A stretch of 53,864 bases of DNA from Bacteroidales bacterium (GCA_030681475.1 JAUXWT010000056.1:1-53864), one strand, 5' to 3'. Numbered from the stretch's first letter, positions 41,701 to 53,100 are shown. Numbers and translations are program-made. The notes: generated by a model not told the origin, from the sequence alone.

Positions 41701-44598
41701 TCAATAGGAGATGGAGTAAAGAAATTCAAACCCCCATCCGCCTGTGGATGGATGGTAAAGGCTGCGTAAACCCATCTCCACAGGCGCAACGAAACGCAAA
41801 AGATGGAAATCGGCAGTAATTTCACCACCCATTGTTTGATATTCATTTACATAGCCTGGATTTTTTCCATTCGCCCAATCGTAATATAGGTTGAGTTTCA
41901 AACGTTTCAGGTAAATTACCGACCCAATGCTGAAATCGGGATACCAGAGCGGGAGTTTGTAATTCAGACTTAAACTTAGCAAGTTGTTATCATCTGCGCT
42001 GAAATATCCTTTCGGGTATGTGATGAGATTTGAAAACGAATAGCTTAGCCGGTTGTTATCGTTTCGTTCCTGATATCCGCAATAGAGCCGGATCCCGTGG
42101 TGGCGGATGACCCCCGGAAAATAAAGGTTGGCTTTAACAGCAAAGATTGATCCCATATTGTTGGCTCCGAACGGTGAATTCCGGTAAATGACATCAATTG
42201 CTTGTCCCAGCCTGGGATATACATCTTTTGGGTTTGAGTTCAGGTATTGCGAGGTGGTAACCCGGTAATCAAGGGTCTGTATCCAACCGTTTGTAAATGT
42301 GGATGGTGTCGTGGAGTGGTGTCTGACTCCGATCAGGGTGGTCCCGATCGAGGGTTGAATGTATCTGGCGTACCTCCCACGTGAAAAATTCCATGGAATG
42401 CTGACAACAGTCTTGAAATTGGTCTCCTGCCAGGTAAACCGGTAAATATCACTGCTTCCGTGATATCGTGCGTATCCGGCCCTGTTCCCGATATCGAACC
42501 GGAAGGTGAAGGCGGGATACCATCCGCGGTAACTCAGGTCAGTATAAAACTTTCCGGTCTGTTCATTAATATCGTATTCCCAACCGGCGCCGGCCAGCAT
42601 GGTACTCAGGGTGTTTTGGGAGAGCAACATCACCCCCGGTTTAATGTCGAGGTTATTAATGTCAAAGGAAGCAGGCGCCCAACTGTGCGGATTGACAAGG
42701 TTCAGGAACTTCGAATATTTCCTGGTGGGATATATTATTCCCCGGATGGAATCCCGCTCCAGGCTGTAATTGCCGGAGGCATTCATTTTATAGATGTTAC
42801 GCACAGATATGCTATCCTGAATGTTGGCAGTTTCCTGTGCTGCAAGTGCATCATATAATCTGTAGGAATTGTTGGTCACATGTTGTAAAGGTATCCACGA
42901 TAAGGTGTCTACAGGTATTTCCGCCACCATAAGTCCATCGGAGCTGTAATCGGAGCAGATCATGTGTTTATTATCCGAAGTAAAATTTGGATCAAATGTG
43001 GCAAAACGGCCAGATGTAACCTGAAAGGTCTCCCTGGTCAGGGTGTCCATGGCATAAATGTTTTCAACACCTGAGTGATCGGCGCTATAAATGATATACT
43101 GCTTGAAAAAAAAAGCCGGCCGGTTGAATTCATTGTAGGAGTATGGAAGAAGACAACTGATTTTACCGGTGACAGTCTCAAGAACTGCCACGGTCTCTCC
43201 ATTTTCGTTCAGTAATGTGAAAATGATTTTGGTGGCATCGGGCGACCAGTTTGGCGTAATAGCCTGGCCACCATCCGCTATGTTGTGCCGTTTCAGTAGC
43301 CGGCCTGTAGGCGCCTCCAGTATATCGATACTGCATTGATTTTCTGTGGAATAGTGAACAGCCGCTATCTTGGCGCCATCCGGAGATAATACGGGGGCAA
43401 AATAACGGGATTTTCCGGTCAGAGACCGTTGCTTTCCGGTGTTAAAATCATAAATCCTGATCTCTGAATAGTTGCGGTTTGACCATCTCAAATCCCGCAC
43501 CAGTTCGGCCCATACAAGGTAACTGCCAACGGTTGATGTTGTTCCCCGAAAGTGGTTGCCAGGCGTTAAAAGGATCTTTTCATTTCCGGTTTTACGGTCG
43601 ATGAGCACATAGCGGTCAACGTCATCCATGCTCGATTTATCGGCCAGAATGGTGGAGTCATTTAACAGGATCGGATGATCGTAATACACATGGTTTTTCA
43701 CATTCCGCTTTGTGATTGAACGCATCGCCTGATGCTCTGTGCGGTGTAACTGTTGTTGCCAGGCACTGTCGAGGGTTGCGAGTGTTTGCCTGTAAAGCCC
43801 GGTTTTCCACATTCCGGTAACCTTGCGGATACCGCTGTTAAACGGAACGACCATGAAGGGATATCTGGCAACCTTGTCCAGTGCGGTATTCCAGAGCTCC
43901 GGGCCGTACTTCTTCCGTGATTGTCCGACCAGGTAATAGCCAAGCGCATAAGCATCCGGAGTAAATGTTTTGTACGAACCCATGGTAGCTTTGTCATAGG
44001 AGTATGGGCCCTTTTCAACAATCTGCGCCCTGAGCGTACTTTCAAATAGCGCCGATCGCCCCCGTCCGGTGTGAGTCATGGCGGTTTCCGTTACAGTGGC
44101 GTCGCCTTCCAGGAACCACGACGGAACATAGAGGCCTAGTATCCCTCCGGTTATTTGTTCACCGAAAATATAGTATAGCGCCTTTGAAAATCCGCGGTTG
44201 ATCTTGCTGATCTGAACAGCATGGCGGTATTCATGGATCGCCAGTTGCTCAAGCCACTCCTCTGCATAGGTATTCTGTGGGGGGCAGGTATATAGCTCGA
44301 TCCGCCTGGGCGCCCACACCGTCAACCCGTTAGATATAACCGAATGCGAATGCAGGACAACTGGCATGCGTGGAACCTTCGAAGAAAGGGTTGTTGTCGC
44401 ATTCCTGCATATGATATCCATGATGTTGGCAAGGTACTGCGCTTTTTTTTCAAACGGTTCCGGGAAAATAATCTGGTAACGGTCTGTTTTAATTTGTTGC
44501 CACCGGATTGATGCAGGGTCCTGCCCGGCGCTGAAATATTGGGAGAAGCCATGCAGGCTCAGGAAGAAGCATAGAAAAAGGGAAACCTTGATTTTCAT
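41701..44598 (-). CDS. Secreted HEYRH metallopeptidase-like domain, beta-propeller and C-terminal barrel
   Basis: A 965-residue protein with a signal peptide (MKIKVSLFLCFFLSLHGFSQ). Residues about 35-250 contain HEYRH at 122-126, a HExxH zinc motif, and Glu164 in WFLEG 38 residues later, the usual gluzincin arrangement. Residues about 290-620 carry TolB-like propeller repeats (FAPVLSPDGAKIAAVHYS, ITPNWSPDATKIIFTLLN). The last 300 residues are aromatic-rich strands ending LLYSISY, like an outer-membrane barrel. I recognise no named family for the whole. The start at 44598 is chosen for the signal peptide; an upstream frame would only translate the octamer repeat. Confidence 0.75.
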   Translation of the reverse strand: MKIKVSLFLCFFLSLHGFSQYFSAGQDPASIRWQQIKTDRYQIIFPEPFEKKAQYLANIMDIICRNATTTLSSKVPRMPVVLHSHSVISNGLTVWAPRRIELYTCPPQNTYAEEWLEQLAIHEYRHAVQISKINRGFSKALYYIFGEQITGGILGLYVPSWFLEGDATVTETAMTHTGRGRSALFESTLRAQIVEKGPYSYDKATMGSYKTFTPDAYALGYYLVGQSRKKYGPELWNTALDKVARYPFMVVPFNSGIRKVTGMWKTGLYRQTLATLDSAWQQQLHRTEHQAMRSITKRNVKNHVYYDHPILLNDSTILADKSSMDDVDRYVLIDRKTGNEKILLTPGNHFRGTTSTVGSYLVWAELVRDLRWSNRNYSEIRIYDFNTGKQRSLTGKSRYFAPVLSPDGAKIAAVHYSTENQCSIDILEAPTGRLLKRHNIADGGQAITPNWSPDATKIIFTLLNENGETVAVLETVTGKISCLLPYSYNEFNRPAFFFKQYIIYSADHSGVENIYAMDTLTRETFQVTSGRFATFDPNFTSDNKHMICSDYSSDGLMVAEIPVDTLSWIPLQHVTNNSYRLYDALAAQETANIQDSISVRNIYKMNASGNYSLERDSIRGIIYPTRKYSKFLNLVNPHSWAPASFDINNLDIKPGVMLLSQNTLSTMLAGAGWEYDINEQTGKFYTDLSYRGWYPAFTFRFDIGNRAGYARYHGSSDIYRFTWQETNFKTVVSIPWNFSRGRYARYIQPSIGTTLIGVRHHSTTPSTFTNGWIQTLDYRVTTSQYLNSNPKDVYPRLGQAIDVIYRNSPFGANNMGSIFAVKANLYFPGVIRHHGIRLYCGYQERNDNNRLSYSFSNLITYPKGYFSADDNNLLSLSLNYKLPLWYPDFSIGSVIYLKRLKLNLYYDWANGKNPGYVNEYQTMGGEITADFHLLRFVAPVEMGLRSLYHPSTGGWGFEFLYSISY

Positions 44599-44610
44599 GG
44601 TTGGGCTAGT

Positions 44611-44690
44611 GGGTGACAGGGTAACAAGGTAACAAGGTAACAAGGTAACAGGGTGACAGGGTGACAGGGTAACAGGGTGACAGGGTAACA
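44611..44690. repeat. 8-bp tandem repeat (GGTAACA/GGTGACA family) between secreted genes
   Basis: Ten octamers in register, mixing GGGTGACA, GGGTAACA and AGGTAACA, filling the gap upstream of the gene at 41701-44598. Its complement belongs to the family at 7066-7161. Confidence 0.93.
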
Positions 44691-44715
44691 ATGTTCATCT
44701 CAGACAGTTACCAGG

Positions 44716-47700
44716 TCAGCGGTTTATTAAAATTTTCCGCAGCGCCTTGTTCCGATTGTTGCTCAATACGACCGAATAAATGCCATTGGAAACCCGCCCA
44801 AGGTCGATCTGTTGTTCAAAAATGCCATTTACCTCTACTTTGTCAAGTCCATAGACCATCACACCAAGCTGGTTGTAAATAATGATGGAAAAGGCATCTG
44901 GCGCCTGTGTGGTAATTGAAACAGTGAATTTCCCGTCATTAGGTACCGGGTAAATGCTGATACTGCTGTTCTGCAGTTCCGGTTGACCGGATATTAAGAC
45001 ATAAACATGATTCGATTGAAGTGAAGAGCAGCCGTTTATTGTCACAACAGTCCAGTACCATCCTGATTGGGAGGCATAATAGATTTGTCCGGTTGCTCCC
45101 GCGATCGCCCCGGTTCCTTCACGATACCATTGATTGCCATTGGCAGCGCTGCTGGTCAGCACATTACCCAGTACTGTCACTACCGGGGTTGCAGGGATGG
45201 TAGTAACAGTTACGCTAAAATCGGGCGATGCTGTTCCGTTACCGCAACTGTTGCTGCCTGCCACGGAGATATTTCCAGTGATGGCATTCGGGCTGAAATT
45301 TACGGTGATATTTCTTGTTCCGGAGCCGGTAGCAATCGTTGCACCTGCAGGCAGGCTCCAGTTGTATGCCGTGGCATTGAGGATTTCATCACATGAGTAA
45401 GGTATTCCATTGTTGCCGGCACAAACTGCAGCGGTGCCGGTAACGGGTCCGGCTGCATTCGGCATAGGATTGACAAAGAGGCTATAAACGGCAGGAGTCA
45501 CTGTTGTGCATCCGTATGAATTGGTGAAACTCACGCTGACCCATTGTGCACCAATAGCGTTCCAGGTAACGTTGAGGGTATTCGTACCCTGTCCAGACAC
45601 GATCGTGCCGCCGCCAGAAACGTCCCACTGATAATTCAACATTCCGCTGTTGGTGATGTATTGGTTGTTTGCTGAATTGATGCATGGGTTGTTGCTGCTC
45701 CCGATGGTGGGAACTGCTGCAGGGTTTATCGTGACATTGTATATGGTGGGTGTCGTGGCAACGCATCCGGTAGGATTTGTATAGGTGACACTCACCGTCC
45801 TGCTCCCGGCATATGGCCATGAAACCGTGATTGCGTTGGTGCCGGCCCCGGAAATGATCGTCCCGCCAATGGAAACAGCCCAGTTATAGTTGGACATCCC
45901 TGCTTCGGTGGTATATACGATGTTTGCTGCATTTGCACAGACCACATTGGGACCGGAGATGGTCGGGACTGGCAAGTTGATCACATTTACAGCAAAGGAA
46001 GTCGGTACTGCAGCGTCACAGCCAATGCTGTTTGTATAGTTGACCGTAACAGTCTGGGGCCCTGCCGTAACCCAATTTACCATAATGCTGTTTGTCGCTG
46101 ATCCACCAGTAACGATCCCACCGCCCGAAACAACCCAGTTATAACCTGTCATCCCACTCTCCGTGGAATATACATTTCCTGATGAATTGATGCAGGCATT
46201 TGCCGGACCGGTGATGGTCGGCGCCGGTCGCGGAACTACAGTTATCGCAAACGGAGGAGATGTGGTCCCCTGTCCGCAAACACTTGAACCATAAACTGTT
46301 ATATTTCCGGATACGGCAAGTCCGGAAAAACTTACGGTGATTGAGTTGGTGTTAACGCCAGAGGTGATCATTGCTCCAGTTGGCAGCGTCCAGGAATAGG
46401 AGGTGGCATTGACAATGGCAGGAACGGTGTAAACATAACCGGTTCCATTCTTGCAAACATTTACAGGTCCACTGATGTTGCCCGCCGGTGATGGCGCCGG
46501 ACAAGTTGTTGTAAAGGAGAGGTCATTGCCATTTGTTGTGCCCTGGATATTCGTACCGTTGATCCTGAAATGGTAGGTGGTGTTTGGCGCGAGGCCGGAG
46601 ATATTGGCCAGGGCGGCATTCGTCCCCCCGCCGGTTACACTTGCCGGGTTCCCCGGTACCACAGTCCCATATGCCGTCGTTAGTCCGTACTCAAAGGAAA
46701 TTGTTGATACGTTAAAATTTGCGGTCACATTTCCGTTAAGCGTTGCCGTAGTGGCATCTATCAGCGTAGCTGGCGTGGTTTGCACGGCCGGTCCCGGCTG
46801 AGACCCGGTAAAGGTTCCAAAACCGGTCAGACCGGTAGCGTTGATCTGGTGGAGCGTATTGTTGACAAATCCAAAATCGGTGAAAGGGGTCGGATCGACC
46901 TGCATGGAGAACATCTGTGTTTCATTCCCCGCCACATCGGCGGGCAGATACTGGAACATTGCTGCACAGTTGAACGAAGTAATGGCGGATGAAGAAACAT
47001 TCCAGTACCGATTCAGGTAACTCGAGGTATTTGGATCTCCGGGATATTTGGCATTGGCCAGGTTGACACCGGCATAATTCCCGGCTCCGAAGGTTCCTGC
47101 GCTGAAATTCAATGTAACCGGCGAATATTCAGGTAAACCGGTATTATCGCCTACCGGGAACAAGAAACTGCCGGTAAAACCTGGAACGAACCTTTTCTGT
47201 AACATGCCGGTTCCGGTTGCAACGATCATTGCCAGCGATGAAGGAGTTCCTGCAATCGTTGAGGTGGCATCCATAACCAGATCACTTGATCCGAGTGTCA
47301 GTAAGCCGCTGGTCAGTTTCAGGTCGCCGCTCAGTGTAATCTGGGTGTTCAGGTTCAATCCGGCGCTGTTTGCAAGTTCGAGGGTCAGATTGGTGTTGGT
47401 CGTCAGGGTACCATTGACCGTAATTGTTTGGACTGTGCTTCCCGACACGGTGACCGTAGCGGCGGTGGCGGGTGAAAAATTAAGAAATGCACCTGGCTGG
47501 ACCATGATATTACCTTTGATTTGATGAAGGCCTGATGCCGGACCTGTCATATTGAAGTTCAATGTTCCATTCGTGATGGTCATGTTGTCGATGGAAACCG
47601 GGCTGCTGCCCGACGGGCTGACCGTGACGCCCGTTGCATCCATTTCGAAGTCGGCATAGGTCCTTCCGGAAAATGATGGCGTAAGGTTGGCCATGACCTT

Positions 47701-50040
47701 GAACAGGCTTCCTGTCTCGAAAACCACAACACTGTTGGGCTGACCGGCGCCGAAGGGGTTGCTTCCTGCTTGCTGCAGGTATGTTGAACCTCCTGAAAAG
47801 ATGACCGATCCCAGCGACGAAGTCCCAAAAGCATTGCCGGAAAAGAAGGTGCCCGCGATAAAAACAGCGCCACTGTTAAAGATGATGGCTCCGGGATCGG
47901 CTGCAATAATCCGGTGAGCAGTACTCGCAGTTGATGAAAGCTTCATGTTGCCACCGATGCTGCCGGTCGCTGTAACGCCGATAAAAATATTAATGGCATT
48001 TATGGCATTCAGGTTGAGTGTGCAACCTGCAGGGATATCCAGGTCGGCTCCGGCGGCTCCTGCAATTGTAAGGGTTACTGCAGATGCACTCTGAAGGTTA
48101 ATGGTTGTATTGTTGGCCATGATCAGTCTTGCAATGGTCTGCGAGGGTACTCCCGTTATGGTTTTGGTACCTCCACCATTGAACTGAAGGATATCTCCCG
48201 TTGCAGGGGTGGTGCGGGCAGGATTCCAGTTTCCGGGGGTGGTCCAGTTTCCGTTGTCAGCGCCCTGCCAGGTATAGGTCACGGATACAGATCCCAATGT
48301 CGTGGCGTTTGCGGAAGGAATAACCGGGGAGGTATAATAATTATAGGTCTCATCGTGAACGCCATCCCAGGAAAAAGGAAAAATAGTAAAGGAGTATTGT
48401 GTTCCGGGGGAAAGTCCCGTAACGGTTCTGTCAAGCGCTGAACCCGGAGTTACCAAAGCTGCAACTGCACCATCACCCAACAGGCTTCCTTCGGTATAAC
48501 CTGTTCCATCAACCGGTATTCCGGAGGGTTGTGATGCTCCTGGTCTTTGGATGATGATATAGCCATCTGCTCCGGTTGCTGGTGCACTCCAGCTAAGGTA
48601 TATGCTTGTGTTGCCCGCTGTGAGTGCTGTAAAACCTGGCACATGCGAACCGGGTTCGTTAGAAAGCGTAAAGAAGGATGCTTCGCCGGTAAGGCTCGTC
48701 CCGATGCTGTTGGTGGCATAAGCCTTGAAATAAATCTGTGTTTGCGGCAAAAGGCTGCCTCGTAAATGAGAAAAGATACCGGTTGCGGTCCCGCCCTCCG
48801 CAAGTTTGTTGTCGGTTATGGTAACTCCGGGTGATGTCTTCCACACCGTGCCCCGCTCCGTGATTGCCGCCCCGCCATTGCTGGAAACGGTCCCTCCAAG
48901 GATGGCCGAGATATTACCAATGGTCGAAACAGTGGCCAAGGTTACTACAGGTGCGGTCAGAATGGTTTGCGTTGCCTGGCTGTTTGGGTTCAATGTTGCC
49001 GTTGTGGTGAGATACACCGTCGAACTTCCGGCGCCGTTATACTCATATACCCTGAACCAGTAGGTTGTACTTCCTGTAAGTCCTGAAACGGCCACAGAAT
49101 TTCCATTTCCATTGAAAATCACCTGTTCGCCTGTGCCTCCGTAAACGGGATTTGCAACCGGATCGGTGCCGTTTGCAGGATTTGTGAAACTATTGGTCGT
49201 GTTTATGACCGTTACTCTTTTCACGCCATTACCGATTGTCCATGAAGCGGTCATGGCTGTTGGGGTTACCCCGCTGAAAGTAATGTTTTGTGCCTGTATG
49301 GTAGGAGGTACAACACTTGCCGGTAAAACATCCCCCCAGGAAAGGCCGACCCTGATCCCATCGATGATCAGGTTTTGTGATGATGAAAACTGGCGTATCG
49401 CAACGCATCCGGGATCAATATCAGAAATACCGGCGTCTGTCAGCGGACCCACGGCCGGAACTGCCGGTTCAGATGCCGGGATGGCCGAATCGAATACGAA
49501 CAAGCTGGCAATGTCGTTGTTACCGCCACCAACGATCTCATATTTCAGGACCAGAAGATAGGTTACACCGGGTGTATAGGTTGATGCTGAAAATGTACCG
49601 GTGTTGCTCCCCACGCTTAAGCCAAAATGGTTTGTTGCGTCCATGTAAACTCTTCCGCGGTACGTTGTCCCAATCGTTTCACCGCCCAGGTGAAAAAAAT
49701 ACCCTGCTGCCGTATTTACGACATTTACCATGAAGGCAGTGTAAACCACTCCCGACGTTTGTGTGGTAAACAGCCGGTGATCGTCTTCACCGGTATTATC
49801 TGCCAGGGCTGCATTTCCAATTCCGGATGAAATATATCCGGTAAAGTTCAATCCCCCGTCATTGACCGTGATAGGCTGGGAGCCTGCACCGGAATGTGCT
49901 GTCCATCCATGTGCAGTTATAAGGTCATTAGCCGGATAAGAAAAGTTTTCGTCCATCAGCAACTGGCTATAACCGGCTTGATAAATATTCAATAGAACAA
50001 TTGTAAAAGAGATGAATGTCAGGAATATATTATTTTTCAT
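44716..50040 (-). CDS. Giant T9SS-sorted surface protein with fibronectin-like and PKD-like repeats
   Basis: A 1774-residue secreted protein. After the signal peptide (NIYQAGYSQ cut region), residues about 30-235 form a lectin-like domain (YFFHLGGETIGTTYRGRVYM). Fibronectin-type and similar domains follow (about 240-580), with ERGTVWKTSPGVTITDNK. About 590-1000 is a strand-repeat region (NWNPARTTPATGDILQF). Five PKD/Ig-like repeats follow at about 1185-1650, each opening like ISGPVNVCKNGTGYVY. The C-terminal ~80 residues are a type A T9SS sorting domain (ISIYPVPNDGKFTVSI). It is exported by the type IX system and probably surface-attached. It is paralogous to the next gene. Confidence 0.9.
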   Translation of the reverse strand: MKNNIFLTFISFTIVLLNIYQAGYSQLLMDENFSYPANDLITAHGWTAHSGAGSQPITVNDGGLNFTGYISSGIGNAALADNTGEDDHRLFTTQTSGVVYTAFMVNVVNTAAGYFFHLGGETIGTTYRGRVYMDATNHFGLSVGSNTGTFSASTYTPGVTYLLVLKYEIVGGGNNDIASLFVFDSAIPASEPAVPAVGPLTDAGISDIDPGCVAIRQFSSSQNLIIDGIRVGLSWGDVLPASVVPPTIQAQNITFSGVTPTAMTASWTIGNGVKRVTVINTTNSFTNPANGTDPVANPVYGGTGEQVIFNGNGNSVAVSGLTGSTTYWFRVYEYNGAGSSTVYLTTTATLNPNSQATQTILTAPVVTLATVSTIGNISAILGGTVSSNGGAAITERGTVWKTSPGVTITDNKLAEGGTATGIFSHLRGSLLPQTQIYFKAYATNSIGTSLTGEASFFTLSNEPGSHVPGFTALTAGNTSIYLSWSAPATGADGYIIIQRPGASQPSGIPVDGTGYTEGSLLGDGAVAALVTPGSALDRTVTGLSPGTQYSFTIFPFSWDGVHDETYNYYTSPVIPSANATTLGSVSVTYTWQGADNGNWTTPGNWNPARTTPATGDILQFNGGGTKTITGVPSQTIARLIMANNTTINLQSASAVTLTIAGAAGADLDIPAGCTLNLNAINAINIFIGVTATGSIGGNMKLSSTASTAHRIIAADPGAIIFNSGAVFIAGTFFSGNAFGTSSLGSVIFSGGSTYLQQAGSNPFGAGQPNSVVVFETGSLFKVMANLTPSFSGRTYADFEMDATGVTVSPSGSSPVSIDNMTITNGTLNFNMTGPASGLHQIKGNIMVQPGAFLNFSPATAATVTVSGSTVQTITVNGTLTTNTNLTLELANSAGLNLNTQITLSGDLKLTSGLLTLGSSDLVMDATSTIAGTPSSLAMIVATGTGMLQKRFVPGFTGSFLFPVGDNTGLPEYSPVTLNFSAGTFGAGNYAGVNLANAKYPGDPNTSSYLNRYWNVSSSAITSFNCAAMFQYLPADVAGNETQMFSMQVDPTPFTDFGFVNNTLHQINATGLTGFGTFTGSQPGPAVQTTPATLIDATTATLNGNVTANFNVSTISFEYGLTTAYGTVVPGNPASVTGGGTNAALANISGLAPNTTYHFRINGTNIQGTTNGNDLSFTTTCPAPSPAGNISGPVNVCKNGTGYVYTVPAIVNATSYSWTLPTGAMITSGVNTNSITVSFSGLAVSGNITVYGSSVCGQGTTSPPFAITVVPRPAPTITGPANACINSSGNVYSTESGMTGYNWVVSGGGIVTGGSATNSIMVNWVTAGPQTVTVNYTNSIGCDAAVPTSFAVNVINLPVPTISGPNVVCANAANIVYTTEAGMSNYNWAVSIGGTIISGAGTNAITVSWPYAGSRTVSVTYTNPTGCVATTPTIYNVTINPAAVPTIGSSNNPCINSANNQYITNSGMLNYQWDVSGGGTIVSGQGTNTLNVTWNAIGAQWVSVSFTNSYGCTTVTPAVYSLFVNPMPNAAGPVTGTAAVCAGNNGIPYSCDEILNATAYNWSLPAGATIATGSGTRNITVNFSPNAITGNISVAGSNSCGNGTASPDFSVTVTTIPATPVVTVLGNVLTSSAANGNQWYREGTGAIAGATGQIYYASQSGWYWTVVTINGCSSLQSNHVYVLISGQPELQNSSISIYPVPNDGKFTVSITTQAPDAFSIIIYNQLGVMVYGLDKVEVNGIFEQQIDLGRVSNGIYSVVLSNNRNKALRKILINR

Positions 50041-50087
50041 AATTCAGATTTTCGCATCCGGGCGTTGAATAAAAAGGTTACCTATTA

Positions 50088-50095
50088 CAAAAATA
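50088..50095 (-). promoter_or_regulatory. -7 promoter box TATTTTTG
   Basis: The minus strand reads TATTTTTG 47 bases upstream of the start at 50040. Confidence 0.5.
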
Positions 50096-50148
50096 TAAAC
50101 AAAGACGGACAAAGCCTGTATTTTGTTAAGAACTATTGTAAAATAAAA

Positions 50149-50177
50149 GAGGCTGTTCCGAAAACAGGAACAGCCTC
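50149..50177 (-). terminator. Rho-independent terminator after the 1148-residue T9SS gene
   Basis: An 11-bp perfect stem, GAGGCTGTTCC paired with GGAACAGCCTC, around a seven-base loop. On the minus strand it is followed by TTTTATTTTA. It lies 20 bases beyond the stop at 50198, so the two T9SS genes are separately terminated. Confidence 0.88.
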
Positions 50178-50197
50178 CGATAATATCAGGTGATTTA

Positions 50198-53100
50198 TTA
50201 GTTCGTCAGGATGATTTTAACCGTTTGAACTTTATTACCTGTTGTTACAGTCACAAAATAGATCCCCGGAGGGTTGCCTTTGATTGAAATTGTTTTTTTG
50301 CTTGTCCCTTGCCAATCAGTACTAAGAATTTTTCCGCCAAGCATACCAAGCACCCCGACCTTAACCTGGTTGGTGGTCAGGTCGCTGAGTTGTTCGATGG
50401 TGAACACTCCGCTGGTTGGGTTTGGATAGATTTTAAATGCATTCTCCATCAGACGGACGCCTGTTTCCTCTTTGGCATCCAGGACTGTTGTTGACTTGGC
50501 AGGAGTACAATATTGGCCGCTTGTCGTTATTTTGCCCCACAGGTACCCTCCTGAGAAAACCGTTGTTCCTGGCAGGTAACTGATCTTTTGACCGGCGATC
50601 ATCGTTGCGCTGCCACCGTTAAGTACCACGAAGGTAGTTACACCTCCTGCGACAGTTATGGTGTTGGTAGCATTATAACATACGGGCGGGCCGGGAGAAA
50701 CAGTACCGGTTACGGTAAGATTGACCGGAACGGCAGAAACGGTTATTGCATATTGGGAAGAACCACCTTCCACATCACAGGCATTTACGCCGAAAACGCT
50801 GGCATTACCCGACACGGCTCCCGGCGAAAATGTGACGGTAACCATATTTGTCCCGTTGCCTGCAACAATGGTTGAAGGTAAGGGAAATGACCAGATGTAA
50901 TTCGTTGCATTCGCAATAACCGGTACCGAGTACTGGTATTGCGTTGCACCATCAGCTATAACTGTTGACGGTCCTGTAATCTGGCCTGCATCCCCTGTTG
51001 GAAGGCATCCCGTGACGAAGAACAGGCCGTTACCGTTGGAAGTTCCGTTAACATTAGTTCCTTTGATCCTGAAATAGTACGTTTTGTTTTGTTGCAGACC
51101 GGTCAGGTTAGCAGAAACAGCCGTAGTCGTACCACCTGTCACTGTTGGCGGAACACCGGCGACAGTCATGCCGTAGGAAACATCCAGTCCGTATTCAAAG
51201 ATCACGGTTGTACTTTGGTTATTTGCATTCACGGTTCCATTCAAGGTTGCCGTGGTCGCTTCCACGGCCGTGGCAGCAGTAGTTTCCACAGATGGTGGGA
51301 GGGTGGTGGCTGCTGATGCACGGATCACGATATTGTCGAGCCGGTTGTTGCCGGACACATTGGAGGCCCCGGAAAATGTTAACCTGAGATATACGATAGG
51401 AGCACCATTTATTTGTGAGATAGCACTCAGATCAAGTGTTTTTAATACAAAGTTAGCTGAGTTATCAGCAGTATTCGGTCCAAAATCCGTAAAAGAGGTC
51501 CCATTGATACTCCATGCCCACTGATGTACATTAAATCCGGTCGAGGTACCCCGGATTGCAAAACTTACAACTGCGTTTTGCAGAGCCGACATCGAAAATT
51601 TGAAAACCATGCTTTTCCCGTTTGACGAAAAGCCAGTTCCTCCAACAGCTGTGTAGGCATTTCCCGCAAGAATTGCACCTCCTTCCCTTGGGTCATTCAG
51701 TGTTGTTCCTCCAAATGTCGTTAATTCATTCCCGGATACGGTAGTGACCCATAATGAAGATACATTCGTACCATCAGCATATAGCATGGCAGTGCCTGAC
51801 TGGTTGCCGAAATTAGCGCTGACCGAAGTCGGCGTATCGGGGGCTGGTGCTGTGGCATCAAATGTCCAGGCAGCAACAGGGGGTACAAAAGCCAACGTTG
51901 TTACATTTGCTGTTGGAGCAGCAGGGAGGATTTTATAATCAATGTTTGCGCCGAAATTGGTATAAGCATAGATGGCAAAATAATAGGGTGTAGAACTTAT
52001 CAGCCCGGTCCATGTGTAAGTTTGCACGCCATGGTTAACATACACCAGTCCGCTGCCGTCTCCCAGGTTTGAATCGGAGGCAGGCTGCACCCCGTCAACC
52101 GGATCAGTGAATGTTCCGGTCGTATTAGCGAGGATCATAAATCCGGTTGCAGGTTGGGCCCCGTCATTATCTAACCACGTGTTTACAATGGAAGAATAGT
52201 TTGGAGAAATGGCTGTAAAAGAAGCTGCATGGTTTGTTGGTTCCCCTAAAAGGGTAGTGAAACTCGATTCACCGGAAAGCGAAGTACCAGCACTGTTGGT
52301 GGCATAGGCGGCATAATAAATAGGAGTATTCGCGGGCATTCCGGAACGTATATGTGTAAACACACCTGTGGTAGTACCACCTTCGGCCAATTTATTGTCT
52401 GTAATGGACACGCCAGGGCTTGCTTTCCATACGGTTCCCCTTTCAAGAATTGGAGCGCCTCCGTCAGCCGTAATGTTGCCTCCAAGGGTTGCGCCGGAAG
52501 CAGTGATGGATGCCGAGGTGGGAGTGGTGATTACAGGGGGGGCTGCTGATGCAGCGGTCGTTTGGTTTAACGGGTTGTTCGCGCCAGACACCGTACAATA
52601 TTTTGTGAGTGCACCTGTTCCGTTGTATTCCCATGCCTGGAACCAGTATTGCGTGTTGGAGAGGAGTCCGGAGACGATTGGCGCCGTGCTGCCTGAGCCA
52701 TTATAAACAACTTGTTCGCCTGTACCACCGTAAGTGGCATTGGCTGTGGGATCCAACCCATCGGTCGGAGCCGTGAACGAATTGACTGTATTGATCTTCA
52801 CCACACGTTTAGTTCCGTTCCCTGGTGACCAGGCAACATTCATCTGGTTCTGAAGAATATCAGAAAAGGTAAAGTTGGAGGTTTGAGTGGTGGGGGCAAT
52901 AATTGTTCCGGAAGCTGTAACGTCTGCCCAAGTTAAGCCAACCCGAATCCCGTCCAGTTTCAAAGTTGGGCCGGTTGTTGACCCGCCTTGTCTGAGTGCC
53001 ACGGAACCGATATCACCAGGGTCGGTCGTAACATCTGTCGCGGTCACGGTTGGGGTCGGTTCCGGTGCTCCAAGCACAGGGTTGATAAACATATCCACAA

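Noticed and set aside
7066-44690. CRISPR arrays as an explanation for the tandem repeats
   Set aside because: Units are 7-9 bp with no spacers, and no cas genes are present.
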